Source: Mycobacterium interjectum (GTDB lineage Bacteria > Actinomycetota > Actinomycetes > Mycobacteriales > Mycobacteriaceae). Taken from it: a stretch of DNA of 64,000 bases. Position numbers and translations under genes: made by a program. Shown here piece by piece: positions 9,208-18,031 of the stretch (positions within the stretch are counted from its first letter, which is position 1; each line of letters opens with the position of its first letter). The DNA lies in the NCBI GenBank assembly GCA_002102225.1, contig LQPB01000034.1, forward strand, positions 41,210 through 105,209, written 5' to 3'. The notes under the pieces were generated by a model. It was not told the origin of the DNA and did not search any database. It saw nothing but the letters and a program-made list of their open reading frames with translations.

Positions 9208-10673
9208 GCGGGAACCCCGATCGCCATGGCCTCCATGTACTGGTACAGCCCGGCTATGCCGCCGCCCTCCCGCCCCAACCCGCTCAGCTTGAACCCGCCG
9301 AACGGCGCGCCGCCGGGACCGCATCCGTTGACGGCGACCTGGCCGGTGCGGATGCGTCGCGCGACGCCGACGGCACGGTCCACATCCCCGCCCCACACCG
9401 CTCCGGAAAGTCCGTACTGCGAGTTGTTCGCGATGGCGACCGCGTCGTCGTCGTCGCGGTAGCGCAGCACCGTCAACACCGGCCCGAACACTTCCTCCTG
9501 GGCGATGGTCGAATCCGGATCGACACCGGTGAGAATCGTCGGCTCGAAATAGAACCCGACGTCCAGTCCCGCCGGGCGGCCACCACCGGTCGCAAGCCGG
9601 GCTCCGTCGTGGACCGCCCCGTCGACGTGCGCCTGGACCCGGTCCCGCTGCGCCGCGCTGATCAGCGGCCCCATCTGCACATCGGGGTCGGCGGGATCGC
9701 CGACCTTGACGTCGCGGGCCAGCGCCACGAGCCGGTCGACCACGTCGTCGTACAGCGAATCGGGAAGCAACATCCGGCTGTGCAGGATGCAGGCCTGCCC
9801 GGCGTGCAGCGAGCACGAGTCGAACAGCATCTGCCGCAACATCTCGTCGGTGACCTCGGTGTCGTCCAGGACGATGCTGGCCGACTTGCCGCCCAGTTCC
9901 AGCAGGATCCGCTTCATGGAGTCGCCCGCGGCGGACATGACTTGGCGCCCGACGACCGAACTGCCGGTGAAGCTCACCATGTCGATGCGCGGGTCGGTGG
10001 TGAGCAACCGGGCGGCCTCCAGCCCGGAGGGCGTCACGACGTTGACCACGCCGGGCGGGATGTCGGTCTCCTCGTCGATGATGCGCGCGAGTGCGAGCCC
10101 CGCGAGCGGGGTCAGCGGCGAGGGCTTGAGCACGACGGTGTTGCCCGCGGCCAGCGCGTGGTTGAGCTTCATGACGTTGAGGCAATGCGGGAAGTTCCAC
10201 GGCGTCAGGACAGATACCACGCCCAGCGGCTGGTGAGACAGCAACGTGGTGCCGGCGCTCATCCCGGTCACCGCTTCCTCGCCCAGCTGTGCGGCGAGCT
10301 GGGCCGCGTGCATCGACATGTATCCGGCCCCGTCGATTTGCATCATCCGCTCGTTGGAAACGCAGCCCCACTCCGCCTGCGACAGCGCGAAGAAATCGTC
10401 GGCGTGCTTCAGCAGCGCCGCGCCGAGCTGATTGAGGCAGGCGGCCCGCTCCGCCGGGCCCGTGCGGCCCCACGGCCCGCTGTCGAAGGCCCGGCGCGCG
10501 GCGTCGATCGCCGCGCCGACCTGGGCGACGCTGGCGTCGGGCGCGGTGCCGATCGATCGTTCGGTGGCCGGATTGATGTCGTCGTAGCGGCCGTCCTCCG
10601 CTTCGACCCAGCCGCCATCGATGTAGAGCTGGTAGGTGTCGACAAGAGATCCCGGAGTTTGCAGATCGGTCAT
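9204..10673 (-). CDS. NAD(P)-dependent aldehyde dehydrogenase
   Basis: A 489-residue aldehyde dehydrogenase superfamily enzyme that oxidises an aldehyde to an acid. Motifs are the cofactor-site segment TPWNFPHCLN, FTGSSVVGR, the general-base Glu in LELGGKSA, the nucleophile Cys in HAGQACILHS and EEVFGPVL near the end. I start it at the ATG at 10673 (MTDLQTPGS), which has GAGGAAG seven bases upstream; the frame stays open a little further. It is first in the minus-strand run ALDH, CoA-transferase, hydrolase, fadD36 and is divergent from the P450 operon, so an alcohol made by that operon could be oxidised further here. This link is an inference. Confidence 0.9.
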   Translation of the reverse strand: MTDLQTPGSLVDTYQLYIDGGWVEAEDGRYDDINPATERSIGTAPDASVAQVGAAIDAARRAFDSGPWGRTGPAERAACLNQLGAALLKHADDFFALSQAEWGCVSNERMMQIDGAGYMSMHAAQLAAQLGEEAVTGMSAGTTLLSHQPLGVVSVLTPWNFPHCLNVMKLNHALAAGNTVVLKPSPLTPLAGLALARIIDEETDIPPGVVNVVTPSGLEAARLLTTDPRIDMVSFTGSSVVGRQVMSAAGDSMKRILLELGGKSASIVLDDTEVTDEMLRQMLFDSCSLHAGQACILHSRMLLPDSLYDDVVDRLVALARDVKVGDPADPDVQMGPLISAAQRDRVQAHVDGAVHDGARLATGGGRPAGLDVGFYFEPTILTGVDPDSTIAQEEVFGPVLTVLRYRDDDDAVAIANNSQYGLSGAVWGGDVDRAVGVARRIRTGQVAVNGCGPGGAPFGGFKLSGLGREGGGIAGLYQYMEAMAIGVPA

Positions 10674-10788
10674 GCGCGCTTCCTCACCCGAACGTCGGTC
10701 ATCTAGAGAGCCAGTGTTCACCTACGGCCCCCCGGCGTCAATCACCAATCGAACGAATTCCTCGCTATTCCAGCGCGTTGGCTGCGCA

Positions 10789-10818
10789 TTGACAGACATG
10801 GTCGGACCGGAGTAGACA
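10789..10818 (+). promoter_or_regulatory. Candidate promoter of the P450/igr-like operon
   Basis: TTGACA at 10789-10794 and TAGACA at 10813-10818, 18 bases apart, resemble the -35 and -10 boxes of a housekeeping mycobacterial promoter. The start point would be near 10825, about 50 bases before the GTG of the P450 gene. The region also holds the start of the divergent aldehyde dehydrogenase. Confidence 0.5.
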
Positions 10819-10829
10819 CAACGTCGCAA

Positions 10830-10850
10830 GACACATTGATGTGATGTGTC
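10830..10850. promoter_or_regulatory. Candidate TetR operator: 21-bp inverted repeat
   Basis: GACACAT (10830-10836) and ATGTGTC (10844-10850) are perfect inverted half-sites with a 7-base spacer. The site lies just after the predicted transcription start and before the ribosome site of the P450 gene, where a bound repressor would block transcription. The last gene of the operon (18028-18633) is a TetR regulator, the obvious candidate to bind here. It does not match the KstR or KstR2 motifs as I recall them. Confidence 0.55.
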
Positions 10851-10874
10851 GGATCCCCGTCAGGGAGGCTGGCC

Positions 10875-12056
10875 GTGCGGACTACCTTTCCGTTGCACTC
10901 CCCCGACTTCTACGCGGGCGATCCGTACCCGGCGTACCGGGAGCTGCGCGCGACGTCGCCGGTGTGCTGGAACGACGTGACCGACTTCTGGGCGCTGCTG
11001 AAGTACGAGGACATCCGCTTCGTATCGAGCAACCCGGGGCTGTTCTCGTCGACCAAGGGCATCAGCATCCCCGACCCGCAGCTGCCCAACCCGGTGCAGG
11101 AGGGCAACCTGATCTTCACCGACCCGCCGCGGCACCGGCAGATGCGCAAACTGATCAACTCGGGGTTCACCAGGCGGCGGGTGGCCGTGCTCGAGCCGAA
11201 GATCCGCGAGATCGTGCGCGGCATCCTCGACGACGTGGCACCCGACTCCGTGCACGAGTTCGCCGAGGAGATCGCCGCGCCGCTGCCCACCCGGATGATC
11301 GCCGAGTTGATCGGCGCCCCGCCCGACGACTGGGAGCAGTTCCGGGCGTGGTCGGACGCCGCCACCGGCAGCGCGGACCCGGAGATCGAACTCGATCCCC
11401 TGGTGGCCATGGGGCAGCTTTTCGAGTACTTCCAGAAGCTGATCGCCCAGCGGCGCGTCGAGGCGCACGACGACCTGCTGTCGGTGCTGGCCGGCGCGGA
11501 GATCGACGGGGTCCGGCTCACCGACGAAGACCTGCTCAACTTCGCGTTCCTGCTGCTGGTCGCCGGCAACGAAACCACCCGCAATCTCATCGCTTTGGGA
11601 ACGTTGGCGTTGATCGCCCACCCCGACCAGCGCCGCCTGCTGGTCGAGGATCGATCGCTGATCCCGGGCGCCGTCGAGGAGATGCTGCGCTGGAACAGCC
11701 CGGTGGTGCACATGGCGCGCACCGCGACGGCCGACGTCGAGATCCGCGGGCAGCGGATCGCAGCAGGCGACGTCGTCGTCATGCTGTACGGGTCGGCCAA
11801 CCGCGACGAGGACATCTTCGGTCCCGACTCCGAGGAGTTCAAGGTGACCCGCCACCCGAATCCGCACATCGCGTTCGGCTGCGGCGAACACTCTTGCGTC
11901 GGTGCGCAACTGGCCCGGTTGGAGGCCTCGGTGATGTTCGACGAGCTGCTGCGGCGCTTCCCCCGGCTGGAGCTGGTGGGCGAGGTCGACCGGATGCGCG
12001 CCACGATGGTGCCCGGAGTGAAGCGGATGCCGGTGCGGCTCGGGACGGCCGAGTGA
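10875..12056 (+). CDS. Cytochrome P450 (CYP125/CYP142-like context)
   Basis: A 393-residue soluble P450 mono-oxygenase. It has the I-helix oxygen-binding segment LLVAGNETTRN, the ExxR motif in EEMLRW, and the heme-ligand loop FGCGEHSCVGAQLARLE with the thiolate Cys at about residue 341. GTG start with GGGAGG about ten bases upstream. It is the first gene of a nine-gene operon; its stop overlaps the start of the next gene (TGATG). In the igr operon of M. tuberculosis the first gene is likewise a P450 (Cyp125) that hydroxylates the terminal methyl of the cholesterol side chain, so this enzyme may open degradation of a branched or terpenoid side chain. It needs a ferredoxin not encoded alongside. 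Confidence 0.9.
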   Translation: MRTTFPLHSPDFYAGDPYPAYRELRATSPVCWNDVTDFWALLKYEDIRFVSSNPGLFSSTKGISIPDPQLPNPVQEGNLIFTDPPRHRQMRKLINSGFTRRRVAVLEPKIREIVRGILDDVAPDSVHEFAEEIAAPLPTRMIAELIGAPPDDWEQFRAWSDAATGSADPEIELDPLVAMGQLFEYFQKLIAQRRVEAHDDLLSVLAGAEIDGVRLTDEDLLNFAFLLLVAGNETTRNLIALGTLALIAHPDQRRLLVEDRSLIPGAVEEMLRWNSPVVHMARTATADVEIRGQRIAAGDVVVMLYGSANRDEDIFGPDSEEFKVTRHPNPHIAFGCGEHSCVGAQLARLEASVMFDELLRRFPRLELVGEVDRMRATMVPGVKRMPVRLGTAE

Positions 12057-13267
12057 TGGAGCTTGACTACACACCCGGGCAGCAACAACTTCGCGCCGAG
12101 ATCCGCGCCGCGCTGGAACGGGTGATGACACCGGAACGCATCGCGGCGATCGGCGACCGCGTCGAGGGTGGCCCGGAAGTGCGGGACTGCGTGCGCGCCC
12201 TGGGCGCGGCCGGCCTGCTCGGCGTGGGATGGCCCGAAGAGTATGGCGGGCGGGGCTTCTCGGCGATCGAGCAGTTCATCTTCTCCGAGGAGGCGCAGCG
12301 GGTCAGCGCGCCGATCCCACTGGTGACGCTCAACACCGTCGGGCCGACGCTGATGCAGTACGGCACCGACGAACAGAAGCGGACGTTTCTGCCGGCGATC
12401 CTGGACGGCAGCGTGGAGTTCGCGATCGGCTACTCCGAGCCGGGGGCGGGCAGCGATTTGGCGTCGCTGCGCACCACCGCCGTGCGCGACGGCGCGGACT
12501 GGGTGATCAACGGCCAGAAGATGTTCACCAGCGGCGCCGCCTATGCCGATTACATCTGGCTGGCCGCGCGCACCGACCCGAACGTCAAGAAGCACAAGGG
12601 CATTTCCATCTTCATCGTGCCCACCTCGTCGCCGGGGTTCTCCTGGCAGCCGCTGCACACCATGCCCGGCGTCTCCACCTTCTACACGTTCTACGACGAC
12701 GTGCGGGTCCCGGCCAGCGCCATCGTGGCCGGCGAAAACCAGGGGTGGCAGCTGATCACCACGCAGTTGAACTTCGAACGCGCCGCGCTGGGCAACCTGG
12801 GCGCGCTCGAGCCGCTGTTCGAGAAGACCCTGGATTGGGCCGCCACCACCGAGCTCGACGGCGCCCGTGTCCTCGACCAGCCGTGGGTGCGGCTCGCGCT
12901 GGCCCGGGTCGAGGCGCAGGTCGCCGCGTACAAACTCATCAACGCGCGGGTCAACGCCGCCATGTCCCAGGGCGGGGCGAGCACGGGCCTGGATATGGGA
13001 CAGGCGTCGGCGGCCAAGGTTTTCGGCACCGAGCTCACCCAGCAGGTCGCCCGTCAGCTGCTGGAGGTGCTCGACGGCAACGGGATACGCTCCGGCGCCG
13101 ACGCACCGCTGCGCGGGGCCCTCGAATCCGCCTACCGGTTCGCGGTCATCAACACGTTCGGCGGTGGCGCCAACGAGATTCAGCGTGACATCATCGCCAT
13201 GGCCGGGTTGGGGATGCCGAGGGCGCCCCGCGACCTTCGTGCCCAGCAGACAACAGGAGGATCATGA
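12056..13267 (+). CDS. Acyl-CoA dehydrogenase, subunit 1
   Basis: A 403-residue FAD-dependent acyl-CoA dehydrogenase that would introduce the alpha,beta double bond. It shows the FAD/acyl segment IGYSEPGAGSDLASLRT, INGQKMFTSGA, and the C-terminal GGGANEIQRDIIAMAGLG. A second acyl-CoA dehydrogenase follows two genes later; steroid-catabolic enzymes of this type (FadE28-FadE29, that is ChsE1-ChsE2) form alpha2beta2 heterotetramers with one subunit each, so pairing with the 14219-15334 product is likely. Its ATG overlaps the P450 stop and its stop overlaps the next start (ATGA). Confidence 0.9.
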   Translation: MELDYTPGQQQLRAEIRAALERVMTPERIAAIGDRVEGGPEVRDCVRALGAAGLLGVGWPEEYGGRGFSAIEQFIFSEEAQRVSAPIPLVTLNTVGPTLMQYGTDEQKRTFLPAILDGSVEFAIGYSEPGAGSDLASLRTTAVRDGADWVINGQKMFTSGAAYADYIWLAARTDPNVKKHKGISIFIVPTSSPGFSWQPLHTMPGVSTFYTFYDDVRVPASAIVAGENQGWQLITTQLNFERAALGNLGALEPLFEKTLDWAATTELDGARVLDQPWVRLALARVEAQVAAYKLINARVNAAMSQGGASTGLDMGQASAAKVFGTELTQQVARQLLEVLDGNGIRSGADAPLRGALESAYRFAVINTFGGGANEIQRDIIAMAGLGMPRAPRDLRAQQTTGGS

Positions 13268-13812
13268 CCGACCAAGATTCCGAGGTGCGCACCAAATTGC
13301 GGGCGCTCGTCGGCAAGCCCACCGGCGGCACCGGACTGCCCACGGTGGCACCGGATCCGGTCAACCAGCCGATGATCCGGCACTGGGCCCACGCGCTCGC
13401 CGACATGAACCCCGTCTACCTCGATCCGGAGTTCGCGGCCTCGTCGCGGTTCGGCGGCATCGTGTCGCCGCCGGTGATGCTGCAAACCTGGACGATGCCG
13501 TCGCCGAAGCTGGAGGGAATCCGCGAGCGGGGCGGCGCCCCGGTCGAGATCCTCAGCAACCCAACGGCATTCCTGGACGAGGCCGGGTACACCAGCACGG
13601 TGGCGACCAACTCGGAATTCGAGATCGAACGCTATCCCCGGCTCGGTGATGTCATCAGCTCGACGTCGGTGTTCGAGGAGGTCTCCGACGAGAAGAAGAC
13701 GGCGCTGGGCACCGGTTTCTTCCTGACCTGGCTGATCACCTACACCGATCAGACCGGTGAGGTGCTGGGGCGACAGCGATTCCGGGTGCTGCGATTCAGG
13801 CCGGCAGCCTGA
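13264..13812 (+). CDS. MaoC-like hotdog protein, probably non-catalytic hydratase subunit
   Basis: A 182-residue single-hotdog MaoC-family protein. The hydratase-2 motif D-x4-H reads LADMNPVYLD here: Asp47 is kept but the catalytic His is Tyr52. That agrees with the MaoC half of ChsH2 (Rv3542c), which lacks the active-site residues and supports the catalytic partner ChsH1. Here the catalytic partner would be the product of 15331-15783, which keeps D and H. In M. tuberculosis this domain is fused to a DUF35 domain; here that domain is the next, separate gene. Start ATG at 13264 with GGAGG upstream, overlapping the previous stop. Confidence 0.85.
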   Translation: MTDQDSEVRTKLRALVGKPTGGTGLPTVAPDPVNQPMIRHWAHALADMNPVYLDPEFAASSRFGGIVSPPVMLQTWTMPSPKLEGIRERGGAPVEILSNPTAFLDEAGYTSTVATNSEFEIERYPRLGDVISSTSVFEEVSDEKKTALGTGFFLTWLITYTDQTGEVLGRQRFRVLRFRPAA

Positions 13813-14210
13813 TGGCGCCCCGACTGGCGCCGGCGATCAGCCCGGACACCGAGTTCTTCTGGAACGGCTTGCGCGACCAGAAGCTGCTGATCCAGCGCTG
13901 TTCCGGATGCGGCGCGCTGCGGCACCCGCCCCGCCCCATGTGTCCGAACTGCCGGTCCCTGGACTGGGAAGCGATCGAGTCGTCGGGCCGCGGCACCGTC
14001 TACAGCTACGTGATGCCGCACGAACCCAAATTCCCGTTCTTCGAGTACCCGTACATCGTGGTGCTGGTACAGCTCGACGAGGGGGTGCGGCTGGTGTCGA
14101 ACCTGTGCGGCATCGATCCCGCCGACGTCACGGTCGGGATGCCGGTCGAGGTCTTTTACCAGGCTTTCGACGACGACCTGGTGCTGCACCAGTTCCGGCC
14201 CGTCCAGTAG
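13812..14210 (+). CDS. DUF35 zinc-ribbon/OB-fold protein
   Basis: A 132-residue protein with a rubredoxin-like zinc ribbon (Cys30, Cys33, Cys44, Cys47: CSGCGAL...CPNC) followed by an OB-fold (GTVYSYVM, EYPYIVVLVQLDEGVRL). DUF35 proteins bind thiolase-like partners; in cholesterol side-chain breakdown the DUF35 part of ChsH2 forms the retro-aldolase with Ltp2. The thiolase-like gene at 15780-16949 is the expected partner. Its ATG overlaps the TGA of the MaoC gene (TGATG), so the pair is co-translated even though it is not fused. Confidence 0.88.
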   Translation: MAPRLAPAISPDTEFFWNGLRDQKLLIQRCSGCGALRHPPRPMCPNCRSLDWEAIESSGRGTVYSYVMPHEPKFPFFEYPYIVVLVQLDEGVRLVSNLCGIDPADVTVGMPVEVFYQAFDDDLVLHQFRPVQ

Positions 14211-14218
14211 GTGGCGCA

Positions 14219-15334
14219 ATGGATTTCACGTTCACCGAAGAGCAGGAGACGATCGCCAAACTCGCGCGCGAGACCTTCGGGCGCCGGGCCACCCCCGACC
14301 GGCTGACCGAACTGGAGGCCGGCGAGACCCGTTACGACGCCGCACTCTGGAGCGAGCTCGCGGCCGCCGACCTGTTGGGCACGGCGCTGCCGGAGGCGGT
14401 CGGCGGGAACGGCGGCGGGTTCCTGGAGCTGGGCGTCCTGCTCGCCGAGGTCGGCTGGAGCGTGGCCCCGGTGCCGGCCTACGCGACGCTGGTGCTGGGC
14501 GCCGACCCGATCGCCCGGCACGGATCTCCCGAACAACAGCGACGATTCCTGCCCGGCGTCGTCGCCGGAACCCGCATCCTGACCGCGGGCCTGCAAGAGG
14601 CCGGCCGATCCGATCCGGTCAGCCCGTCCACCAAAGCCTCACGCGACGGGGCGAATTGGCGACTGGAGGGGGCCAAGGAGCTGGTGCCGGCCGCCCAGCT
14701 GGCCGACACCATCCTGATTCCGGCCGCCATGGACGACGGTAGTGTGGGCCTGTTTTTGCTGCCCGCCGACGCTCGCGGCGTCGAGATCCGGCCGGTCGCG
14801 ACCACCAACCGGGAACCGCACGCGGACGTATTCCTCGACGGCGCAATCGTTTCCGCACACGACCTGCTCGACGGCCCGGTCGAATCCTTGCACACGCGCG
14901 CCCTGGTCGGCCTGTGCGCGATTCAACTCGGCGTATCCGAGCGCGCCCTGCGCATCGCGGCCGAGTACACCAGCGGCCGTGAACAATTCGGGCGGCCCAT
15001 CGGCAGCTTCCAGGCGGTGCAGCAGCGGCTGGCCGACGCCTTCATCGACGTCGAAGCCATCCGCTGGACCACCTGGCACGCGGCCTGGCTGATCGCGCGG
15101 GGACGACCCTCGGAGGAGGCCGACCGGGCGGCCCGCATCGCGAAGTTCTGGGCCGCCGAGGCCGGCTCCCGGGTCGCCGCCAGCGCCCAGCAGGTCCACG
15201 GCGGCATCGGGATCGACGTCACCTATCCCCTGCACCGCTATTTCCTGTGGGCCAAGCACAACGAGCTCGCGCTCGGCCCCGCGCCTGCCCAGCTGGCCAG
15301 TATCGGCAGCACCTATCCGGAAGGAATCCGATGA
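14219..15334 (+). CDS. Acyl-CoA dehydrogenase, subunit 2
   Basis: A 371-residue acyl-CoA dehydrogenase-fold protein, shorter than subunit 1. The N-terminal helical domain begins MDFTFTEEQETIAKLAR and the C-terminal signature GREQFGRPIGSFQAVQQRLA is clear, as is QVHGGIGIDVTYPLHRY. The middle FAD region is divergent (no EPGAGSD-like segment), consistent with a heterotetramer in which cofactor and catalytic residues are shared between two different chains. The ATG at 14219 is 8 bases after the DUF35 stop; the stop overlaps the next ATG (ATGA). Confidence 0.88.
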   Translation: MDFTFTEEQETIAKLARETFGRRATPDRLTELEAGETRYDAALWSELAAADLLGTALPEAVGGNGGGFLELGVLLAEVGWSVAPVPAYATLVLGADPIARHGSPEQQRRFLPGVVAGTRILTAGLQEAGRSDPVSPSTKASRDGANWRLEGAKELVPAAQLADTILIPAAMDDGSVGLFLLPADARGVEIRPVATTNREPHADVFLDGAIVSAHDLLDGPVESLHTRALVGLCAIQLGVSERALRIAAEYTSGREQFGRPIGSFQAVQQRLADAFIDVEAIRWTTWHAAWLIARGRPSEEADRAARIAKFWAAEAGSRVAASAQQVHGGIGIDVTYPLHRYFLWAKHNELALGPAPAQLASIGSTYPEGIR

Positions 15335-15783
15335 CGACCGCCGATAGCCGCACCACCCTCAAGTGGGCCGACATCAACGTCGGCGACGAGGTCGCCCCGC
15401 TCGAAATCCCCATCACCACAACGATGATCGTCGCCGGTGCGATCGCGTCGCGGGACTTCATGCCGGTGCACCACGACCGCGACTTCGCCAACAAGCAGGG
15501 CTCGCCGAACCTGTTCATGAACATCCTGACCACCAACGGGTATTGCGTCCGCTTCCTCACCGACTGGGCCGGGCCCGAGGCGATGGTGAAGAACCTGTCG
15601 ATTCGCCTCGGCGTGCCGTGCTTCCCCGACGACCCGCTGCGCTTCACCGGCAGCGTGACAGCCAAAACCGAGGGCTCCGACGGTGAGAACTTCGTCGAGG
15701 TGACGTTCAAGGGCTCCAACAGCCTGGGCGACCACGTCTCGGGAACCGCCGTGCTGAGCCTGCTCGACGGGGCGGCCGCGTGA
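15331..15783 (+). CDS. MaoC-like enoyl-CoA hydratase, catalytic subunit
   Basis: A 150-residue hotdog protein that retains the hydratase-2 pair in SRDFMPVHHDRDFA: Asp42 and His47 with the D-x4-H spacing. It would add water to the enoyl-CoA made by the dehydrogenase pair. The natural partner is the non-catalytic 182-residue MaoC protein encoded at 13264, giving a ChsH1-ChsH2-like complex. ATG at 15331; its stop overlaps the GTG of the next gene (GTGA). Confidence 0.88.
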   Translation: MTTADSRTTLKWADINVGDEVAPLEIPITTTMIVAGAIASRDFMPVHHDRDFANKQGSPNLFMNILTTNGYCVRFLTDWAGPEAMVKNLSIRLGVPCFPDDPLRFTGSVTAKTEGSDGENFVEVTFKGSNSLGDHVSGTAVLSLLDGAAA

Positions 15784-16949
15784 GCGGCTCGCTGCCCGGC
15801 GCCGCCGCCATCGTCGGCATCGGCCAGACCGAGTTCTCCAAAGAGTCCGGGCGCAGCGAGCTCCAATTGGCCTGCGAGGCCGTCAGTGCCGCGCTCGACG
15901 ACGCCGGCCTGACGCCCGCCGACGTCGACGGCATGGTCACCTTCACCATGGACTCCAGCGACGAGATCGAGATCGCCCGCAACGTGGGCATCGGCGACCT
16001 GAGCTTCTTCTCCCGCGTCCATCACGGCGGCGGCGCGGCGGCCGGCACGGTGGTGCACGCGGCGATGGCCGTCGCGACGGGCGTCGCCGACGTGGTGGTG
16101 TGCTGGCGCGCCTTCAACGAGCGCTCCGGCTTCCGGTTCGGCGGCAGCGGGCGCAATATGGCGGAGACCCCGCTGTTCATGGCGCACTACGCGCCGTTCG
16201 GGTTGCTCACGCCGGCGGCCTGGGTCGCGATGCACGCCCAGCGCTACATGTCGACGTACGGGGTGACCAACGAGGACTTCGGCCGCATCGCCGTCGTCGA
16301 CCGCGCGCACGCGGCGACCAATCCCGACGCCTGGTTCTACCAGCGCCCGATCACGCTGGAAGACCACCAGAACTCGCGCTGGATCGTCGAACCCGTGCTG
16401 CGGCTCCTGGATTGCTGCCAGGAGAGCGACGGCGGGGTCGCCCTGGTGGTGACCAGCGCCGAACGCGCCCGGGATCTTCGCCAGCCGCCGGCGGTGATCA
16501 CCGCGGCGGCCCAGGGCGCGGCCGCCAACGGCGAGATGATGACCAGTTACTACCGCGACGACATCACCGGGCTGCCGGAGATGGGGGTGGTCGCCAACCG
16601 GCTGTGGCGCGATTCGGGCCTCAAACCCCAGGACATCCAAACCGCCTTCATCTACGACCATTTCACGCCGTTCGTGTTCACCCAGCTCGAGGAGCTTGGC
16701 TTCTGCGGGCGCGGCGAGGCCAAGGACTTCGCCACCGTCGAGCGGCTCTCGCTCGGCGGGGAATTTCCGATCAACACCAACGGCGGCCTGCTGGGCGAGG
16801 CGTACATCCACGGCATGAACGGCATCACCGAGGGCGTGCGGCAGGTGCGCGGCACCTCGCACAACCAGGTCGACAACGTCGAGCACGTGCTCGTCACCTC
16901 GGGAACCGGCGTGCCCACCAGCGGACTGATCCTCGCGCCTGCCGATTAA
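15780..16949 (+). CDS. Thiolase-like lipid-transfer protein, probable retro-aldolase (Ltp2-like)
   Basis: A 389-residue protein of the SCP-x/thiolase fold (AAIVGIGQTEFSKESGRSE at the N terminus; NTNGGLLGEAYIHGMNGITE near the C terminus). The segment where thiolases have the nucleophilic Cys reads RVHHGGGAAAGT, with no Cys, so ordinary thiolysis is unlikely. Ltp2 of M. tuberculosis, which also lacks that Cys, performs a retro-aldol cleavage with the DUF35 protein as partner, releasing a short acyl-CoA and a ketone or aldehyde. The DUF35 gene is in the same operon. GTG start overlapping the previous TGA. Confidence 0.87.
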   Translation: MSGSLPGAAAIVGIGQTEFSKESGRSELQLACEAVSAALDDAGLTPADVDGMVTFTMDSSDEIEIARNVGIGDLSFFSRVHHGGGAAAGTVVHAAMAVATGVADVVVCWRAFNERSGFRFGGSGRNMAETPLFMAHYAPFGLLTPAAWVAMHAQRYMSTYGVTNEDFGRIAVVDRAHAATNPDAWFYQRPITLEDHQNSRWIVEPVLRLLDCCQESDGGVALVVTSAERARDLRQPPAVITAAAQGAAANGEMMTSYYRDDITGLPEMGVVANRLWRDSGLKPQDIQTAFIYDHFTPFVFTQLEELGFCGRGEAKDFATVERLSLGGEFPINTNGGLLGEAYIHGMNGITEGVRQVRGTSHNQVDNVEHVLVTSGTGVPTSGLILAPAD

Positions 16950-16960
16950 GGGGGAAGCTC

Positions 16961-18031
16961 ATGCCCAAGCTCGCGGTATTGACCGCACCCGGGGGGCCGA
17001 TCGAGCTGGCCGAATTCCCGCTCACCGCGCCCGCCCCGGGGACCGCCGCCCTCAAGCTGAGGATGGCCGGCATCTGCGGATCCGACCTGCACATCTTCCG
17101 CGGCGAGCTGCCCTTGCCCTGCCCCTTCGCGCTGGGCCACGAAATGGTCGGCGAGATAGCCGAACTCGGTGACGGGCTCGCCACCGACGCGACCGGCAAG
17201 CCGCTCGCCGTCGGCGATCGCGTCGTCACCCCGTACTTTTGGACCTGCGGGCGCTGCCACGCGTGCGCGCGGGGCCGGCCCCACGCCTGCCAGAACCTGA
17301 TGGCCGGCGAATACCGCACCCACGACCAGCAGCCGCATTTCGTTGCCGCGCACGGTGAGTACTACTACACCAGTCGGCGGCAGCCGCTGTACAAGGTGCC
17401 CGAGGACCTCGCCGACGAGGCCGTCGCGCCGCTGAATTGCGCACTGGCCCAGGTGTTGTTCGCGCTGCGCGACGTGCGCCTGGGCGACACCGTCGTCATC
17501 CAGGGCGCGGGCGGGCTGGGCATCAACGCCGCGGCCGTGGCACGCACCGCCGGTGCGGCCGCAGTCATCGTCATCGACAAGATCCCCGAAAGGCTCGACG
17601 TGGCAGCCGATTTCGGCGCCACGTGCTGCATCGACGCAAGCGCCATCTCGACCTTCGAGGTGACCGAGCGGGTCCGAGCACACACCGACGGCATCGGCGC
17701 CGACTGGGTGCTCGAGGTCGTCGGGGTGCCGGGCGTCATCCCCGACGGGGTCGGCTTTCTGAACAACGGCGGCACGCTGCTCGAGGTCGGCAACGTCGGG
17801 ATGGGGCGCACCTTCGAGCTCGATCCGAGCTCGCTGGTCTACGGCAACAAGTCCGTGCGCGGCGTGATGCTCTACGACCCCGTGACGCTGGCGATCGGGC
17901 TGTCCTTCTTGCAGCACACCGACTTTCCGTTCGGCCGGCTGATGCCCAAGCCCTACCATCTGGCCGACATCAACGACGCCTTCGCCTCGGCCGATGCCGG
18001 GCTGGTGCCCCGAGGGGCGTTGGTGCCATGA
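16961..18031 (+). CDS. Zinc-dependent alcohol dehydrogenase
   Basis: A 356-residue medium-chain dehydrogenase. Catalytic zinc ligands are Cys39 (GICGSDLH) and His60-Glu61 (LGHEMVGEI); four closely spaced cysteines in CGRCHACARGRPHAC bind the structural zinc. The NAD(P)-binding fold is VVIQGAGGLGINAAA. A strong ribosome site (AAGGGGGAAG) precedes the ATG at 16961. It could oxidise the alcohol made by the P450 or reduce the aldehyde released by the aldolase; the divergent aldehyde dehydrogenase would then finish the oxidation. The stop overlaps the TetR start (ATGA). Confidence 0.9.
   Translation: MPKLAVLTAPGGPIELAEFPLTAPAPGTAALKLRMAGICGSDLHIFRGELPLPCPFALGHEMVGEIAELGDGLATDATGKPLAVGDRVVTPYFWTCGRCHACARGRPHACQNLMAGEYRTHDQQPHFVAAHGEYYYTSRRQPLYKVPEDLADEAVAPLNCALAQVLFALRDVRLGDTVVIQGAGGLGINAAAVARTAGAAAVIVIDKIPERLDVAADFGATCCIDASAISTFEVTERVRAHTDGIGADWVLEVVGVPGVIPDGVGFLNNGGTLLEVGNVGMGRTFELDPSSLVYGNKSVRGVMLYDPVTLAIGLSFLQHTDFPFGRLMPKPYHLADINDAFASADAGLVPRGALVP

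Noticed and set aside
9208..10473. Apparent upstream extension of the CoA-transferase
   Set aside because: It is the out-of-frame reading of the aldehyde dehydrogenase gene; a GTGA overlap marks the real boundary.
10841..12055. Long open frame before the first acyl-CoA dehydrogenase
   Set aside because: An Arg-rich shadow of the P450 gene; the dehydrogenase begins at the ATG overlapping the P450 stop.
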